Source of the DNA: Tenodera sinensis
Lineage: Eukaryota; Arthropoda; Insecta; Mantodea; Mantidae
Direction of reading: 5' to 3'
Assembly: GCA_030765045.1 (NCBI GenBank)
Contig: CM060970.1
Location: 52,166,076 to 52,230,075 of the forward strand
DNA length: 64,000 nt
Shown here: positions 11,582 to 21,268 of the stretch, in pieces
How the letters are laid out: the number at the start of each line of letters is the position of its first letter
Numbering within the stretch: the first letter of the stretch is position 1
The notes under the pieces: model-generated
What the model was told of the DNA's origin: nothing
Databases searched by the model: none
The model's input: only the letters and a program-made list of their open reading frames with translations
Translations under genes and position numbers: made by a program

Positions 11582-12172
11582 TGTCACAAAAACGACAAAA
11601 GTCCAGTCTAGTTACCTTGCCTCGTTTCGTTTACTTCTAAAGCTATTGCACAAATATACAATTCTCTTTTACTCATGTTAACCCTGACGTTCTTTCGTCA
11701 TATTACAAGTCACAACTGTTTTCTACTCGTAATCTTGACTCAGTCATTTCACTGTCTTTCTTTACTTTTTCGTCTCTTAAACACTAACTCTCACGATAAA
11801 GTCACTCCACACTCGTAAATGCTTCGTTACCTTCACGAGGCGACGGTGCGCGCGCACATACACACATAAAGAACTGACTTATGTGTAACCGTAACTACTC
11901 TTAACTCGTCTCATCTCCTTATATAGCGAGGATGACGTAACACGAACCTTTCTCAAAGTTCTACAAACACGCCGGCCGCCGGAAACTTCTCGAATACTCT
12001 AAGAAACGCTTTGTGTTGCCGCTCAAGTGGTGTTAGTTACGTGTTTGCTCGCGTGGGTGGTAAGGAGAAGTTTCACCTTAAGCGCCTTTGTTACGTGCCT
12101 CGCTAGTGGGGTGGGGCAATCCCGCTCCGATCGTCTTTTGTTGTGTTGCCGCTGCCGTGGGCCGGCGTCACA
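11582..12172 (-). repeat. Solo LTR of family LTR-A, full length (591 bp)
   Basis: On the minus strand it starts TGTGACGCCGGCC and ends GTTTTTGTGACA, so it has TG...CA ends and a short terminal inverted repeat. A TATATAA-type box lies at about 11919-11926 (reverse strand), about 250 bp into the LTR. The blocks GACTGAGTCAAGATTACGAG and AGAGAATTGTATATTTGTGC are shared with the other copies. Flanks GTGC and GTAC would be an imperfect 4-bp target duplication. No internal region adjoins it, so it is a solo LTR. Confidence 0.85.
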
Positions 12173-12717
12173 GTACATCCACACCACACCACACCACACA
12201 ACACACCAGCTAACAATTTTAACCTTCATTTGATTTTCTGTGTTTGGTTTGCCAACATAAAGAGGAGAATTTGTCGAAGTAATGTAATCTTCTTCATACA
12301 TTCGTGTGCAGCTCTATTTCTGGCACGCTTGCATGTGATGAGATGCACTTTATCATAAATCTCACAACTTGCCCGAAGTGCTTCTTTCCCTCTTGTCACG
12401 AGAATCTGTTCTCTTTCATTACTTCTAATAAACAGCACCCTTTTAGCCTTGTGCGGCAGTATATAAAGAATCGACTTCTTTTTCCCACCACGAGGGACAC
12501 TTCCAATATGAACAGGATCAGAGAGGATACCGAGTTCACTGTCACTCGCTTTTTGCCTTCTGGCTTCAATGGTGTTAAAGCAGATAGAGGAATGTAAAAA
12601 GTTGCTTTGTTCTTGTCCTGAATGTGCCGGTCAGTTTGAAGGCAATAAAGTAAAAGTCTAGACAGGATAAAAATAGTCTGATGTGCACACTCGCATGACT
12701 TCCTCTACTGAGTTTTG
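12173..12717. other. Nothing recognised; short ACACC tract
   Basis: An imperfect (CACAC) tract lies at 12179-12212. Overlapping frames in this stretch, up to 97 codons, show no family motif. Confidence 0.4.
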
Positions 12718-12969
12718 TGCAGCCGTCGAAAATGATTGAGTACAGAGAGCAGAATATTTCTGATTCATAGTCTGTATTCCACAGGTTACAATCTATAGGA
12801 TACACAAACAGGCTGTGTGCGACAGACTATAACATATGGAACAGCGACTATCATAAACTCGGCTGAGTGTTAGAAATATCGACTTGTGTACACCGCCCTG
12901 CAGCACGACATGGTATTTGAAATATTCTGTTGTCCAAATGCGCTCAATCATTTCTCCCTGACTGTACAA
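12718..12969. repeat. Foldback element Rep-B, copy 1 (left arm mostly deleted)
   Basis: The right arm, 12800-12969, is complete: GGCTGTGTGCGACAGAC, the AACATATGGAACAGCGACTATC block, TTAGAAATATCGACTTGTG and a terminal GCTCAATCATTTCTCCCTGA. The left arm keeps only GCAGCCGTCGAAAATGATTG through AGCAGAATATTTC. The second copy is at 25582-25863. A full Rep-A starts 10 bp further on. Confidence 0.65.
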
Positions 12970-12978
12970 AGTATTCTT

Positions 12979-13835
12979 AAAAATCTGATGTGTTGCACTC
13001 ACATTACTTTCTTTACTCTTGTACGAAACATTCTTACAAACTCTTATTCCTATATCTTCTTCGTGTTAGTTAAGGTAAACATTTGCACAACTTATCTTGT
13101 TGCTCATTTCCTTGTAGGTACAAGGGGAATATGGGAATATAGTAGACTTTTTGCGATAGTCAAATGTTTTAAAGCTTTGAGATTCTGTTGCCTTTGCACA
13201 CTCAGCATATAAAAAAATGAACAACAATGATCAATTTCAACAAAGTTCTAAGTTTTCCGAAACTTGCACACATAACAAGGAATATCTCCGAAATGGTTCA
13301 CCCTACAAGAAAATGTATTTGGACATAAACTGTGTATTTTAGCAAGATCTACATTTTTGTATAGTATGATTTGGTCTATCTCTAATGGTTTGCCCTATAT
13401 GCAAACGTCGTACAGAGTAAATACGACTACGGGGGCTATAGCCAGAAAATTCAAGATATACATTTCATTTGTCATAAAAATATCTCAAGCATATGACATT
13501 TTAATCAAAATCGTTAGAGCCATTTTCAGGAAAATCGAAATTTTCGAAAAATTTTCCATGTAAAGGGTAGTTTAGGGTGGGGCTATTTTCTTCAAAAGCT
13601 TCGTGTCGCATACTTGAAAGACATTAAATTTAAATACAACATTTGGTTTTTAAGCGACTTTTCGTTTTTGAGTTATGCTGTCCACAGACTGATACACAGA
13701 CACACACGGACCTTTTTCTAAAAATGCTTTTTTTTATTCAGGGGGCCTCAAAACATATGTTTCGGTGAAATCTCGACATCGAATTTTTGGGTGGAATAAA
13801 ATACTTCCCCTACATACCAGTAGAGAAAGTAAAAA
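12979..13835 (+). repeat. Rep-A, full-length copy
   Basis: This is one of two complete plus-strand copies. Landmarks in order: AAAAATCTGATGTGTTGCAC at the start; ACTTTCTTTACT about 30 bp in; GGTACAAGGGGAATATGGG; a TATCTCCGAAATGG block; CTATAGCCAGAAAATTCAAG; AAAGGGTAGTTTAGGGTGGG; a CA-rich run near 13693-13708; a GGGGGCCTCAAAACATATG block; GTGGAATAAAATACTTCCCC; and a terminal TAGAGAAAGTAAAAA. It has no conserved reading frame: the frames at 12886-13212 and 13357-13563 are not kept open in other copies. Confidence 0.93.
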
Positions 13836-13849
13836 TGCTTGTTCTTCTA

Positions 13850-14122
13850 TCTACTTCATGTTAATTGACATAAGTTTTTGCAGAAATGGTCTTATTCCAT
13901 AGTTCCCTATAGGTTCAGTGGGAATAGGAGAATGCAGTGGGTTTAAGTGGTAATCAAATCGTTTAAGATTTGATCACTATGTGATCACTTTGAAATATAT
14001 TTTCTTTGTATGTACAGGATATAAAGAAACGAAAAACGACTTTCCCTTTGAGAAAAGTATAAGCACTGAAAATTTCAAATAACAAGGAATATCTCGGAAA
14101 TAGCTCACTCCACAAAAAGCAT
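13850..14122 (+). repeat. Rep-A fragment, divergent 5' third
   Basis: It starts 15 bp after the preceding full copy, in the same orientation, with TTGTTCTTCTATCTACTTCATG. It runs to a GGAATATCTCGGAAATAG block and CTCACTCCACAAAAAG. It is clearly more diverged than its neighbour, so it is an older copy and not a tandem duplication. Confidence 0.7.
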
Positions 14123-14354
14123 ACCTATTGTGTATAAATTAAGCATCTTAACGATATATACACGGCGTTAACTTTATTTGTACCTTCGCTTTTAAACTTA
14201 ATCTTTGGAGTGAGTTACCTAGATATGCACCTCCGCTTTGCGCCATGAAATATGTACCGTTGTGGTATTTCTATCAGCCTCGATAGCTGAATCACTGGTG
14301 GGTATCAAGTGAGATTTTTAGTGTAATTTGATTTGGAGCTGCCCCCTAGCGGCT

Positions 14355-14398
14355 GTTTGCGACACTGATATGACCCTGGTAACTGACAGCGTCTTTCA

Positions 14399-14434
<36 letters not shown>
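14355..14434 (+). repeat. SINE-D 3' end with A34 tail
   Basis: GCGACACTGATATGACCCTG, then GTAACTGACAGCGTC, then TTTCAAT and 34 uninterrupted A. It matches the SINE-D 3' body at 58135-58180. The long pure A tract suggests recent insertion or tract growth. Confidence 0.75.
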
Positions 14435-14436
<2 letters not shown>

Positions 14437-14440
14437 AAAA

Positions 14441-14625
14441 AATGCGCCGGTGGAATGAGATGGCGGGGAGAAGTGGAGAACCCTGAGGAAATGCACCTGT
14501 GCACCGCTTTGTCCACCACAAACCCCCCCATGTCGTCTCCTGGGGTAGAAATCGGGCCGCTTTGGTGAGAGGCGGATAGTCTAACCACTGGGTCACGGCG
14601 CGACCACGCCGAAGTTTGATTGGAT
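14441..14625 (-). repeat. SINE-B, minus strand, 3' truncated
   Basis: On the minus strand it reads a degenerate tRNA-like head (GTGACCCAGTGGTTAGAC, then GGCCCGATTTCTACCCC in place of a good B box), a GTGGTGGACAAAGCGG block, a TCTCCACTTCTCCCCGCC block and CATCTCATTCCACCGG. Other copies are at 18548-18790 and 27111-27340. It converges on the SINE-D poly(A) tract and lacks its own 3' end. Confidence 0.8.
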
Positions 14626-15943
14626 AAACGTTTTTGAAGAATGGCAACAAAATGGTTGTCAGGGAAAGTGATTGTCGCTGTCAGAAGCTGCATTGACAAC
14701 TTTTAGGAGAGGTTATTTTCCTGTGGTTCTAGAAAGCATTTTTCATAAAGTTACTGAAGAGGAAAATGAAAGACAGGCTTTTATGAGAAAGTTCAGTACG
14801 CTGATAACGAGGCAATGATCAACAGCCATGGGCTGTCTGTGTGAACATGCGTCGAGTTCCCACTCCGACTGGCTTCACACACGAGTTGCTTTAACTTTGA
14901 CGTGCTAACAGCCGAGAGCTACATAACCACAACAAATGAAGCAATGCAGGATTTATGAATTAAGGAGAAACGCTCTTAGTTTCCTAACTTCTACAACGTT
15001 AATGACGTTTCAAGTGATTTATATATTATACAAGGAGATAATGTGGAAATGGGAGTACGTACAAAATTTAAGGGGCAAAAACTGCCACAAGTGGCATTCG
15101 TAGGTGTAATTAATTGAAATTTTCTCTTTAACTTTACATTTTATCACTTAACGCAACTCTGATACACTAAACAAAGCTTTTTGAAATTTCACCGCATCTG
15201 CCATTTGGTAGCGTGAATTCTGTATTAGTTCATCTAAAAATCATAACTTTAGAATAGAAAGGTAGGGCTTAGCCCATCTTTAAAGAGTTTTGATCCAAAA
15301 ATTAGTATTAATGTTATCTGTAACAGGTTCTATGATAGATTGATTATATATTGCAGGAGATTCCCACTCCTCACGCGGATTCAGATTTAGTACTTCAGAC
15401 CCCGAGCGGAAGGGATGAGATGAGTAGTATCCGACGGGCAACCGAGGGCCACAAACAGACACCCATCAAGGGCGTGTCCCTACAGGTTTACAGTTAGTTC
15501 TTCATTTCTACGCGAGGTTCGCGCACGGGGCCTGCTATCCAATTTTCGACTGGTGACCCCCAAGGACAGACGACCACAACTCCACCTCGGCACCGAGAAC
15601 CGTGTTAACAGAGCACATCCCCACCCATGGAGAGGCACCAGCCTCGCAACGTGCCAATACATATCACTGAAAAGCCGGGTGGAAATGGCATGAAATAAAA
15701 TGAAAAGACAGGAAATTTGGGGAACATGTAATTATCCTTTCCAGAATTCGCCTGGTCACCCCGTAAAACACCGAAAAAACCACGGAGTCGAATTCACGAT
15801 CTCTCGAATGCGATCCTCACCCGTTGTCGCTAAGCCAACTTTATTGGTACAGTTTCCATGTGTCAAATCATTTTTTCTCTCCCAAATATATGAGCGTTGG
15901 TTTTCTCAATTTTTGCTTCGAACAGATTTTTCTGTGAATGGCA
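14626..15943. other. Unclassified; GC-richer patch at 15360-15665
   Basis: Most of the stretch shows nothing. The patch at 15360-15665 is noticeably GC-richer than its surroundings and has two 60-codon minus frames. Its composition resembles SINE-type or processed repeat sequence, but no second copy was established. Confidence 0.35.
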
Positions 15944-16462
15944 TTTTTACTTTCTCTACAACGTACATGTGCAGGGGATGTATTGTATTCCATCGAAAAA
16001 TTCGATACCGAGATTTCACACCAAAGTATACCTGTAGGTTTTGAGACTCACTGAATGAAGAAAAGAAAAGTACTTTTAACAGGACTGTGAAGAGCATTAC
16101 TAAAAAACGAAACGTCGATGAAGTATTAATCTTGGTGTTTAAATTGTTTCTTCCAAGGATGCGACATGAGGGTTTGCAAAAAAATCCTCACACCTCAGAC
16201 TTCCTTTTATATGAAACATTTTTCGAAAATGATTATTTTGTCAAAAATGGCTCTAACGATTTGAATTAAAGTACTTTAAGTTTAAGATATTTTGATGACA
16301 ATTGAAATTATATCTTGAATTTTCAGCGAATGCCCTCTGAAGTCCTCTGCATTTTGGATGGCTTTTGTGTAATTGGTGAACCGTAAGAAATAGACAAAAT
16401 CTCACTGCACAAAACGTATATCTCATTAATATATACGATTTATGTCCAATACATTTATATTA
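15944..16462 (-). repeat. Rep-A, minus strand, internally deleted
   Basis: It begins with the 3' terminus in reverse (TTTTTACTTTCTCTAC), then TATTGTATTCCATCGAAAAA, GAGATTTCACACC, AAGGATGCGACATGAGGG and GGTGAACCGTAAGAAATAG. It ends near a GATTTATGTCCAATACATTT block. The 5' third and the CA tract are absent. The 3' hairpin loop here reads AACGTACATGTGCAGG. Confidence 0.82.
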
Positions 16463-18083
16463 AACTCTATATAGGTGAGATGCCCTGCCTTTTACTTTAA
16501 AAATGTTCATTATTTCTAACTTTCCCAAACTACCTCTAAGAATTCAGATTAAAACAGCATATATTTAAGATATTTACATAAAAATATAATGGAGAACCTG
16601 TGAAATGCCCTTCAGATTGTTCGTCCCATTAGAAGTATAAGAAAGACATGCGTTTGTACTGATAAACGTTTTAGTTACGTTTTAAAGTGTATTAACACCG
16701 CAGAGAAAGCAGACGCTTACCGGTTTTCAAAACATCACATGACACCTAAATTACACTGAGAGGAAAGAGCAAAGGGATGAGGGAAACGTAAGCGGGGTAG
16801 TGACAGGCAGGATGGTTGAAGGAGAGGTAAAATCAGCGAGAGAGCGAGAGGAGAGAAAGAGGGCGAGACGAGGAGAGATCGATCCACACATTTAATTCAG
16901 TTTGATGAGCTGAGCTGAGCTGTGGGCTCTGCTAGTGTTTAACTATTTGCTTGGATTAATACAGTTTGGCAAAATTGGAGGAGGCTTTCTACAGAATACC
17001 GGGACATAATCCATTATATAGCATAGACATTTATTACGAATTTTACAGCAGTTCCTAAGGCAAGCTATATGTAAAGCACTGCAGAATATTAAGTATTAGA
17101 ATAGCTTAACTGTTTGAAATATAAGCTCAAATCGTAGAATGGCAAATAAACGTGAAAATATGGGTTTATGGAAGATACTTCTCAGTTAGGAGAAGGTTCT
17201 AGAATAACAGTAACTATTTTATAACTCTCCATAGTTTCCTTTAACTAAGTCGAAGCTACAGAAAATGAAGTCTTTGGCCAGAATCCGAAGGATCTAAAGC
17301 GCTTTTTGTAGCCATTTCTTTTTTCAACACTTCGATCGTAGCATTTACACTAATGAGCTAGTGTACGGACTTTTATGTTTAATCTGCCTTTGAGCCTTCA
17401 TTTCTTTCAGAAGTCAGCTTTATCGAGATCTGCTGGTGTATTAGTTTTTGCCGTCGTGGCTTTCATTAGCTTAAAATTTCTTCTAGTTGAGGCTTATATT
17501 TATCTACCTTTTCCATAATCCCAGCCTTTCAAGTTTGTGTTTGTAATTGCCTTTTTTAATTCTGGAATTAATCTTACTTCTCTATTTTTATTTGAGTTAC
17601 AGAGGTAGAAACCTCCCGTTGTGCTAAGCCTGAATAAAATACAAGTAGGTGTTGCAATTTCCTGTCGCATTAGAAACAAAAAATATCTTAGAGCATAACA
17701 CTTGCAGCAAATCTAACCTTTACGTTTAATACTTTAACGTTTAGTAAATTACACAGAATTTTGGTGGAAGATAGCTTAAAGCGATGCATCTATAACATTT
17801 AAGAAAATAATCACACAATATTAACGTGTGCTTTCTAACCTAAAGAGTATTGGCCATGCCTTTGTTTTAAAAACAAATGAAACCTGATTTACAGAATTAA
17901 TTTGCACTGCATGACAAGAAACAACACGTATTACAGGTGACGGTTGATAACAATTCTAATATGATAGTTTATATAACTAACCCCAGGACGCAACAGCTCT
18001 TTTTGGGCCAAGGCTTGTCGCCCGACCGCTGCGTCTCCCACCTCTGCTCACCAGAGTGCAGTGCAGTACTGGAGGGTGGGACG
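16463..18083. other. Nothing recognised; GC-richer patch near 17985-18080
   Basis: GA-rich sequence lies at 16760-16880. A GC-richer patch at 17985-18080 sits directly before a Rep-A fragment and may be the end of another repeat, with no second copy found. Confidence 0.35.
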
Positions 18084-18363
18084 TGATCAGATTTGCTCTA
18101 TCTCTTACGGTATGCCAGTTATGCAAGTCATACAGAGTAAACAGGACTACATGGGCTATAGCCAGAAAATTCAAAATATGCATTTCATTTGTCATAAAAA
18201 ATATCTTAAACATGCGGCATTTTAAACAAAATCGCTGCAGCCATTTTCGAGAAAATTAAAATTTTCAAAAAATTGCCCATTAAAGGGTAGTTTAGGGTTG
18301 AGAAAATTTCTTCAAAATCCTCGAGTTGCATCCTTAAAATATATTAAACTTAAATACCAACTT
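18084..18363 (+). repeat. Rep-A fragment, middle part
   Basis: It runs from CTCTATCTCTTACGGTATGC through GGCTATAGCCAGAAAATTC and AAAGGGTAGTTTAGGG to TTAAACTTAAATACCAACTT. It is truncated on both sides. Confidence 0.85.
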
Positions 18364-18547
18364 AAATACCTCTCGCTTTTTGAATTCTCTCTGCTATGGT
18401 TCGTCATTATGTCCTTTAATTCCCATCTCCATCTCTCGCCCATTCGTGTCCTTCCTTTTCCACTCTCTCCCAAATTTTTCCTCACTTCTGGTTTTCCTTC
18501 TCTCTATTCAAGTCTTATGTGAGGAGTTTTCAACAACACGCAGTGAA

Positions 18548-18790
18548 GTTGTTGTAGTGTTTAACGCCCGCTTTTACTACTACGGCACCGCAGGCGGTGA
18601 CACTGATGATACATGGAATGAAGATGGAGCACCGGTGGAATGAGATGGCGGGGGAAACCGGAGTACCCGGAGAAAACCCGCCCTGACGCCGCTTCGTCCA
18701 CCACGAATACCACATGCGGGTCCCTGGGATCGAACCCGGGCCGCCTAGGTGGTAGGCGAGCGCGCTAACCGCTCGGCCACGGCGCCGCCT
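18548..18790 (-). repeat. SINE-B, full-length with perfect 13-bp target duplication
   Basis: On the minus strand: GCCGTGGCCGAGCGGTTAGC (A box), CGGGTTCGATCCCAG (B box), then a body with GTGGTGGACGAAGCGGCG, TTCTCCGGGTACTCCGGTTT, a CATCTCATTCCACCGGTGCT block and GTCACCGCCTGCGGTGCCG, ending in a CACTACAACAAC tail. AACACGCAGTGAA occurs at both 18535-18547 and 18791-18803, the signature of LINE-driven retrotransposition. The head looks like tRNA-Ser or tRNA-Leu class (GCCGTGGCCGAG...). Confidence 0.93.
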
Positions 18791-18803
18791 AACACGCAGT
18801 GAA

Positions 18804-19175
18804 AATTGTTATTTCTGGGATGTAAATACACATCAAGGTGTGATGAAACCGTGAAGGGGACTAATATTCTTTAGCTGTTACCACTTCTCTATCCTTAGAG
18901 AAAGACAAAGAGAGGGTGAGAGGAATTTTATGGGTGGATCATCAAATTTTGGCTAGTCTTTCTCGCCTTGTATCAAATAATCTGTGCTAAATTTGGTCAG
19001 AATGAGTATAGCTGTGTAAAATTCAATTTAATTTATAAACAATTAATATATTTTAAATTAATTCATTTTACACGGAACAACCCAATTAACCATGAGGCAG
19101 CAGAATATGTTTTGCTTAAGCGCGATACCAGCGCTGTTTTGTGGTTCAAATAAGTATCAAAGCTCTTACCAAGTG
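18804..19175. other. Nothing recognised
   Basis: AT-rich sequence with no shared repeat. Confidence 0.4.
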
Positions 19176-19385
19176 GAGTGGCTCAGGTGGTAACATCTGT
19201 GGACCGCAATCGGGAGGTCGCGGGTTCTATCCCCGCGGCGGACCTTCCTGACCCATAGGCATCCTCCCATCTGTTCTGTCGTAGCAACGTTCCACCCGCC
19301 CTTAGGATCCATTCGCCTACTCCATTCCCCACGAGGGTGCCCCACCAGGGGCATAGGCACAAAAGATCGTCCTTCGGCCGATCAA
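19176..19385 (+). repeat. SINE-C (tRNA-like head plus body)
   Basis: GTGGCTCAGGTGGTAACATC is A-box-like. GGAGGTCGCGGGTTCTATCC carries the B box with tRNA-like spacing. The GC-rich body extends to about GATCGTCCTTCGGCCGATC. Related heads with GGGAGGTCCCGGGTT are at 44400, 49880 and, reversed, 57940. Confidence 0.7.
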
Positions 19386-19790
19386 AGTTATTTGTAAACG
19401 CTTGGCTACACGCTATGCTCGCACGGGGGGTACATGATGCCCCAACAGCTCAGCTGGGGTATAACGGAACCAGCAAGCGGCCAGTAAATCACACGCCGTT
19501 GTCACTCGCAACCACTTTACTGTGTCAACAAGGTTATGACCCCACAGGAAAAGTCGTTTTGTATGTTGCAGTTTACCAAGTGTTTGCGTGCAACACGAAA
19601 TCCGCCGACAATTTAATAAATTTCTGCCTCGTCATAAACGAATTTACAAGTGGCAAAATAATTTTTGGAAACTGGTTGCATGTAGAAACCGACAAGTCCT
19701 TACCGGCCACCCAGAGATAATTAGAGTGCACATCAGTTTCCTTCCAGCGAAACCCTAGGCAATCCAAATTGATTGATTTATTGTTTTTAA
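19386..19790. other. Unclassified; open on both strands for part of its length
   Basis: A minus-strand frame over 19573-19872 and a plus-strand frame over 19337-19720 overlap here. The minus peptide, 19573 to about 19780, has a protein-like composition with several Trp and Cys, but I cannot match it to a family. It may be a 5' companion of the Jockey fragment or an unrelated repeat. Confidence 0.25.
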
Positions 19791-20340
19791 TTTTACTACT
19801 TTTAAAATATTCCAAAATGCACTGGCTTCTTGGATCTAAATCACAACTCTCAGTGACAAGCAAACTAATCATCTACAAAACTATACTGAAACCAATTTGG
19901 ACATATGAAATTCAACTATGGGGTACAGCAAGCAACTCAAACATCGAAATACTAGAACGTTTTCAGACCAAAACTTTGCGAACCATTGGTAAGATCCCCT
20001 GGTACATCGGTAATAAGTACATCTACAATGATTTTAAACTCCCAACAATCAAACAGGAAATCGCAGCATACAGCCTGTCCTACCAAAAGCGTCTCTACAG
20101 TCATCCCAATACACTGGCAATAAATCTACTTGACAACAGCAGCAGTACAACAAGCCGACTACAGAGAAACCAAGTCTTGGAATTGCAGTACAGATTTGCA
20201 CCCAAATTATAAGCAAATTTATGGCCAATGGGCCATAGTTTGTAAAAGTAATATGTTATCATTGTTACTTATTGTTCAACTATTGAACAGATTGTAATTT
20301 TGCAATTTTGCAATAATTTTTATTTATATATATAAAAAAA
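19790..20340 (+). pseudogene. Jockey-type non-LTR retrotransposon, 3' end of reverse transcriptase
   Basis: The frame 19769-20212 contains KYSKMHWLLGSKSQLS, then LIIYKTILKPIWTYEIQLWG, then ERFQTKTLRTI, then PWYIGNKYIYNDF. This series is diagnostic of the C-terminal end of Jockey-clade reverse transcriptases, after the catalytic palm (thumb and connection region). The catalytic YADD part is absent, so the element is 5' truncated, the usual fate of LINE copies. The open frame is intact to its stop at about 20212, suggesting modest age. A 3' untranslated region of about 120 bp ends in an A-rich run near 20335. Confidence 0.88.
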
Positions 20341-20354
20341 TTACTACTACGCAT

Positions 20355-20556
20355 AGAGATTTCACCGCAAATACATGAATCCAAGGAAAGCATTTTAGAA
20401 AAAAGTTGTGTGTGTCTGTCTGTGTCTGTCAAGAGCATAACTCAAAAAGAAAAAAATGGCTGAAGACCAAAGTTAGTATTTAAGTTAAATATCTTTGAAG
20501 GATGCTACACAAAGGTTTTGAAGAAAGTTCCGTCACACTATACTACCCCGTACATG
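20355..20556 (-). repeat. Rep-A, minus strand, 3' part (left half of an interrupted copy)
   Basis: It runs from GAGATTTCACCGCAAATAC through a GTGTGTCTGTCTGTGTCTGT tract and TAACTCAAAAAGAAAA to ACTACCCCGTACATG. The copy resumes at 21026 with CTTTACATGGTCAATT after an insertion. Confidence 0.85.
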
Positions 20557-20830
20557 TAATTAATGATCTGCCACACAATAGTCGTGTGTAGAACAGGATT
20601 GGAAAGGGCAGAGTTAGACTGAAAAATTCAGTGTTATGACCGGGATTTGAACCATGGGTCTACCCATTACTGTCCGGCTACTCTAATCACTAAGCTATCA
20701 TGGCCAACATGCCGACACGACATTAAATTTTCCAACTCCCATTGAATTTTTCACTCATTGAATTTTTCTCACTCTACCCTTTCCAATCCTGTCCTACACA
20801 CGGCTATTGCGTGGAACAACATTAATTACA
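20555..20830. mobile_element. Inverted-repeat element with tRNA-like centre, inside Rep-A
   Basis: The left arm 20555-20630 and right arm 20757-20830 are inverted repeats of about 75 bp: TGTAATTAATG, CCACACAATAGTCGTGTGTA and CAGGATTGGAAAGGG on the left match their complements on the right. Only a 5-bp block and scattered bases differ. Between the arms, on the minus strand, lies a tRNA-like sequence (next feature). Flanking Rep-A sequence carries TACATG at 20551-20556 and at 21026-21031, so the whole insertion, possibly composite, spans 20557-21025. Confidence 0.75.
20638..20706 (-). repeat. tRNA-like (Pol III promoter) core between the arms
   Basis: On the minus strand, TAGCTTAGTGATTAGAG is A-box-like and GGTTCAAATCCCGG is a perfect B-box match, with tRNA-like spacing. 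The acceptor stem does not pair well, so it is SINE-like rather than a working tRNA gene. Confidence 0.75.
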
Positions 20831-21025
20831 CTGATTGGCCTTATAATTGGTTAAACTAGAAGCCCGGGACTTAAGTACCTACTTACAGTATTGTAAGTCG
20901 CCATTAAAGTATATTATCTCATAAATTGAGAGCTTCTTGTGTGGTTTACCGGAAAAAAAATGTGACCGAGTTGGAGAATTTATGAAATTGAATTTTTCAG
21001 TCTCTCTCTACCCTTAGCTATCCTT
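20831..21025. other. Remainder of the insertion in Rep-A
   Basis: This is non-Rep-A sequence between the foldback and the resumed Rep-A. Its right end carries TGAATTTTTCAGTCTCTC and a following CTACCCTT, which resemble part of the right arm of the foldback, so the insertion may be longer or composite. Confidence 0.45.
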
Positions 21026-21268
21026 TACATGGTCAATTATTTGAAAATTTTGATTTTCCCAAAAATGCCTCTAGCGATTTTGATCAAAATGTCATATGTT
21101 TAAGATCTATGGCAAATTAAATGTGTATTTTTTATATTTTCTGGATATAGTCATGTAGTCCTGCTTATCCTTGATGGCTTTTGCAAAACTAGTATACTGT
21201 AAGATATAGACCAAATCTTAGTACACAAAAATTTAGATCTGTTTAAATACACCATTTTACTGGAATTC
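21026..21268 (-). repeat. Rep-A, minus strand, right half of the interrupted copy
   Basis: It resumes with TTTACATGGTCAATTATTTG, then GATTTTGATCAAAATGTCAT and TATAGTCATGTAGTCCTGC, and fades after the CTTAGTACACAAAAATTTAG block. The 5' third is missing. Confidence 0.85.

Noticed and set aside
12886..13212. 108-codon plus-strand frame
   Set aside because: It spans the right arm of foldback Rep-B and the start of a full Rep-A copy; neither part is conserved as coding.
14346..14699. 117-codon minus-strand frame
   Set aside because: It crosses SINE-B and the poly(A) tract (read as a Phe run), so it is not a gene.
18716..18790. A tRNA-Ser or tRNA-Leu gene on the minus strand
   Set aside because: The tRNA-like head is part of a 243-bp SINE with its own target duplication.
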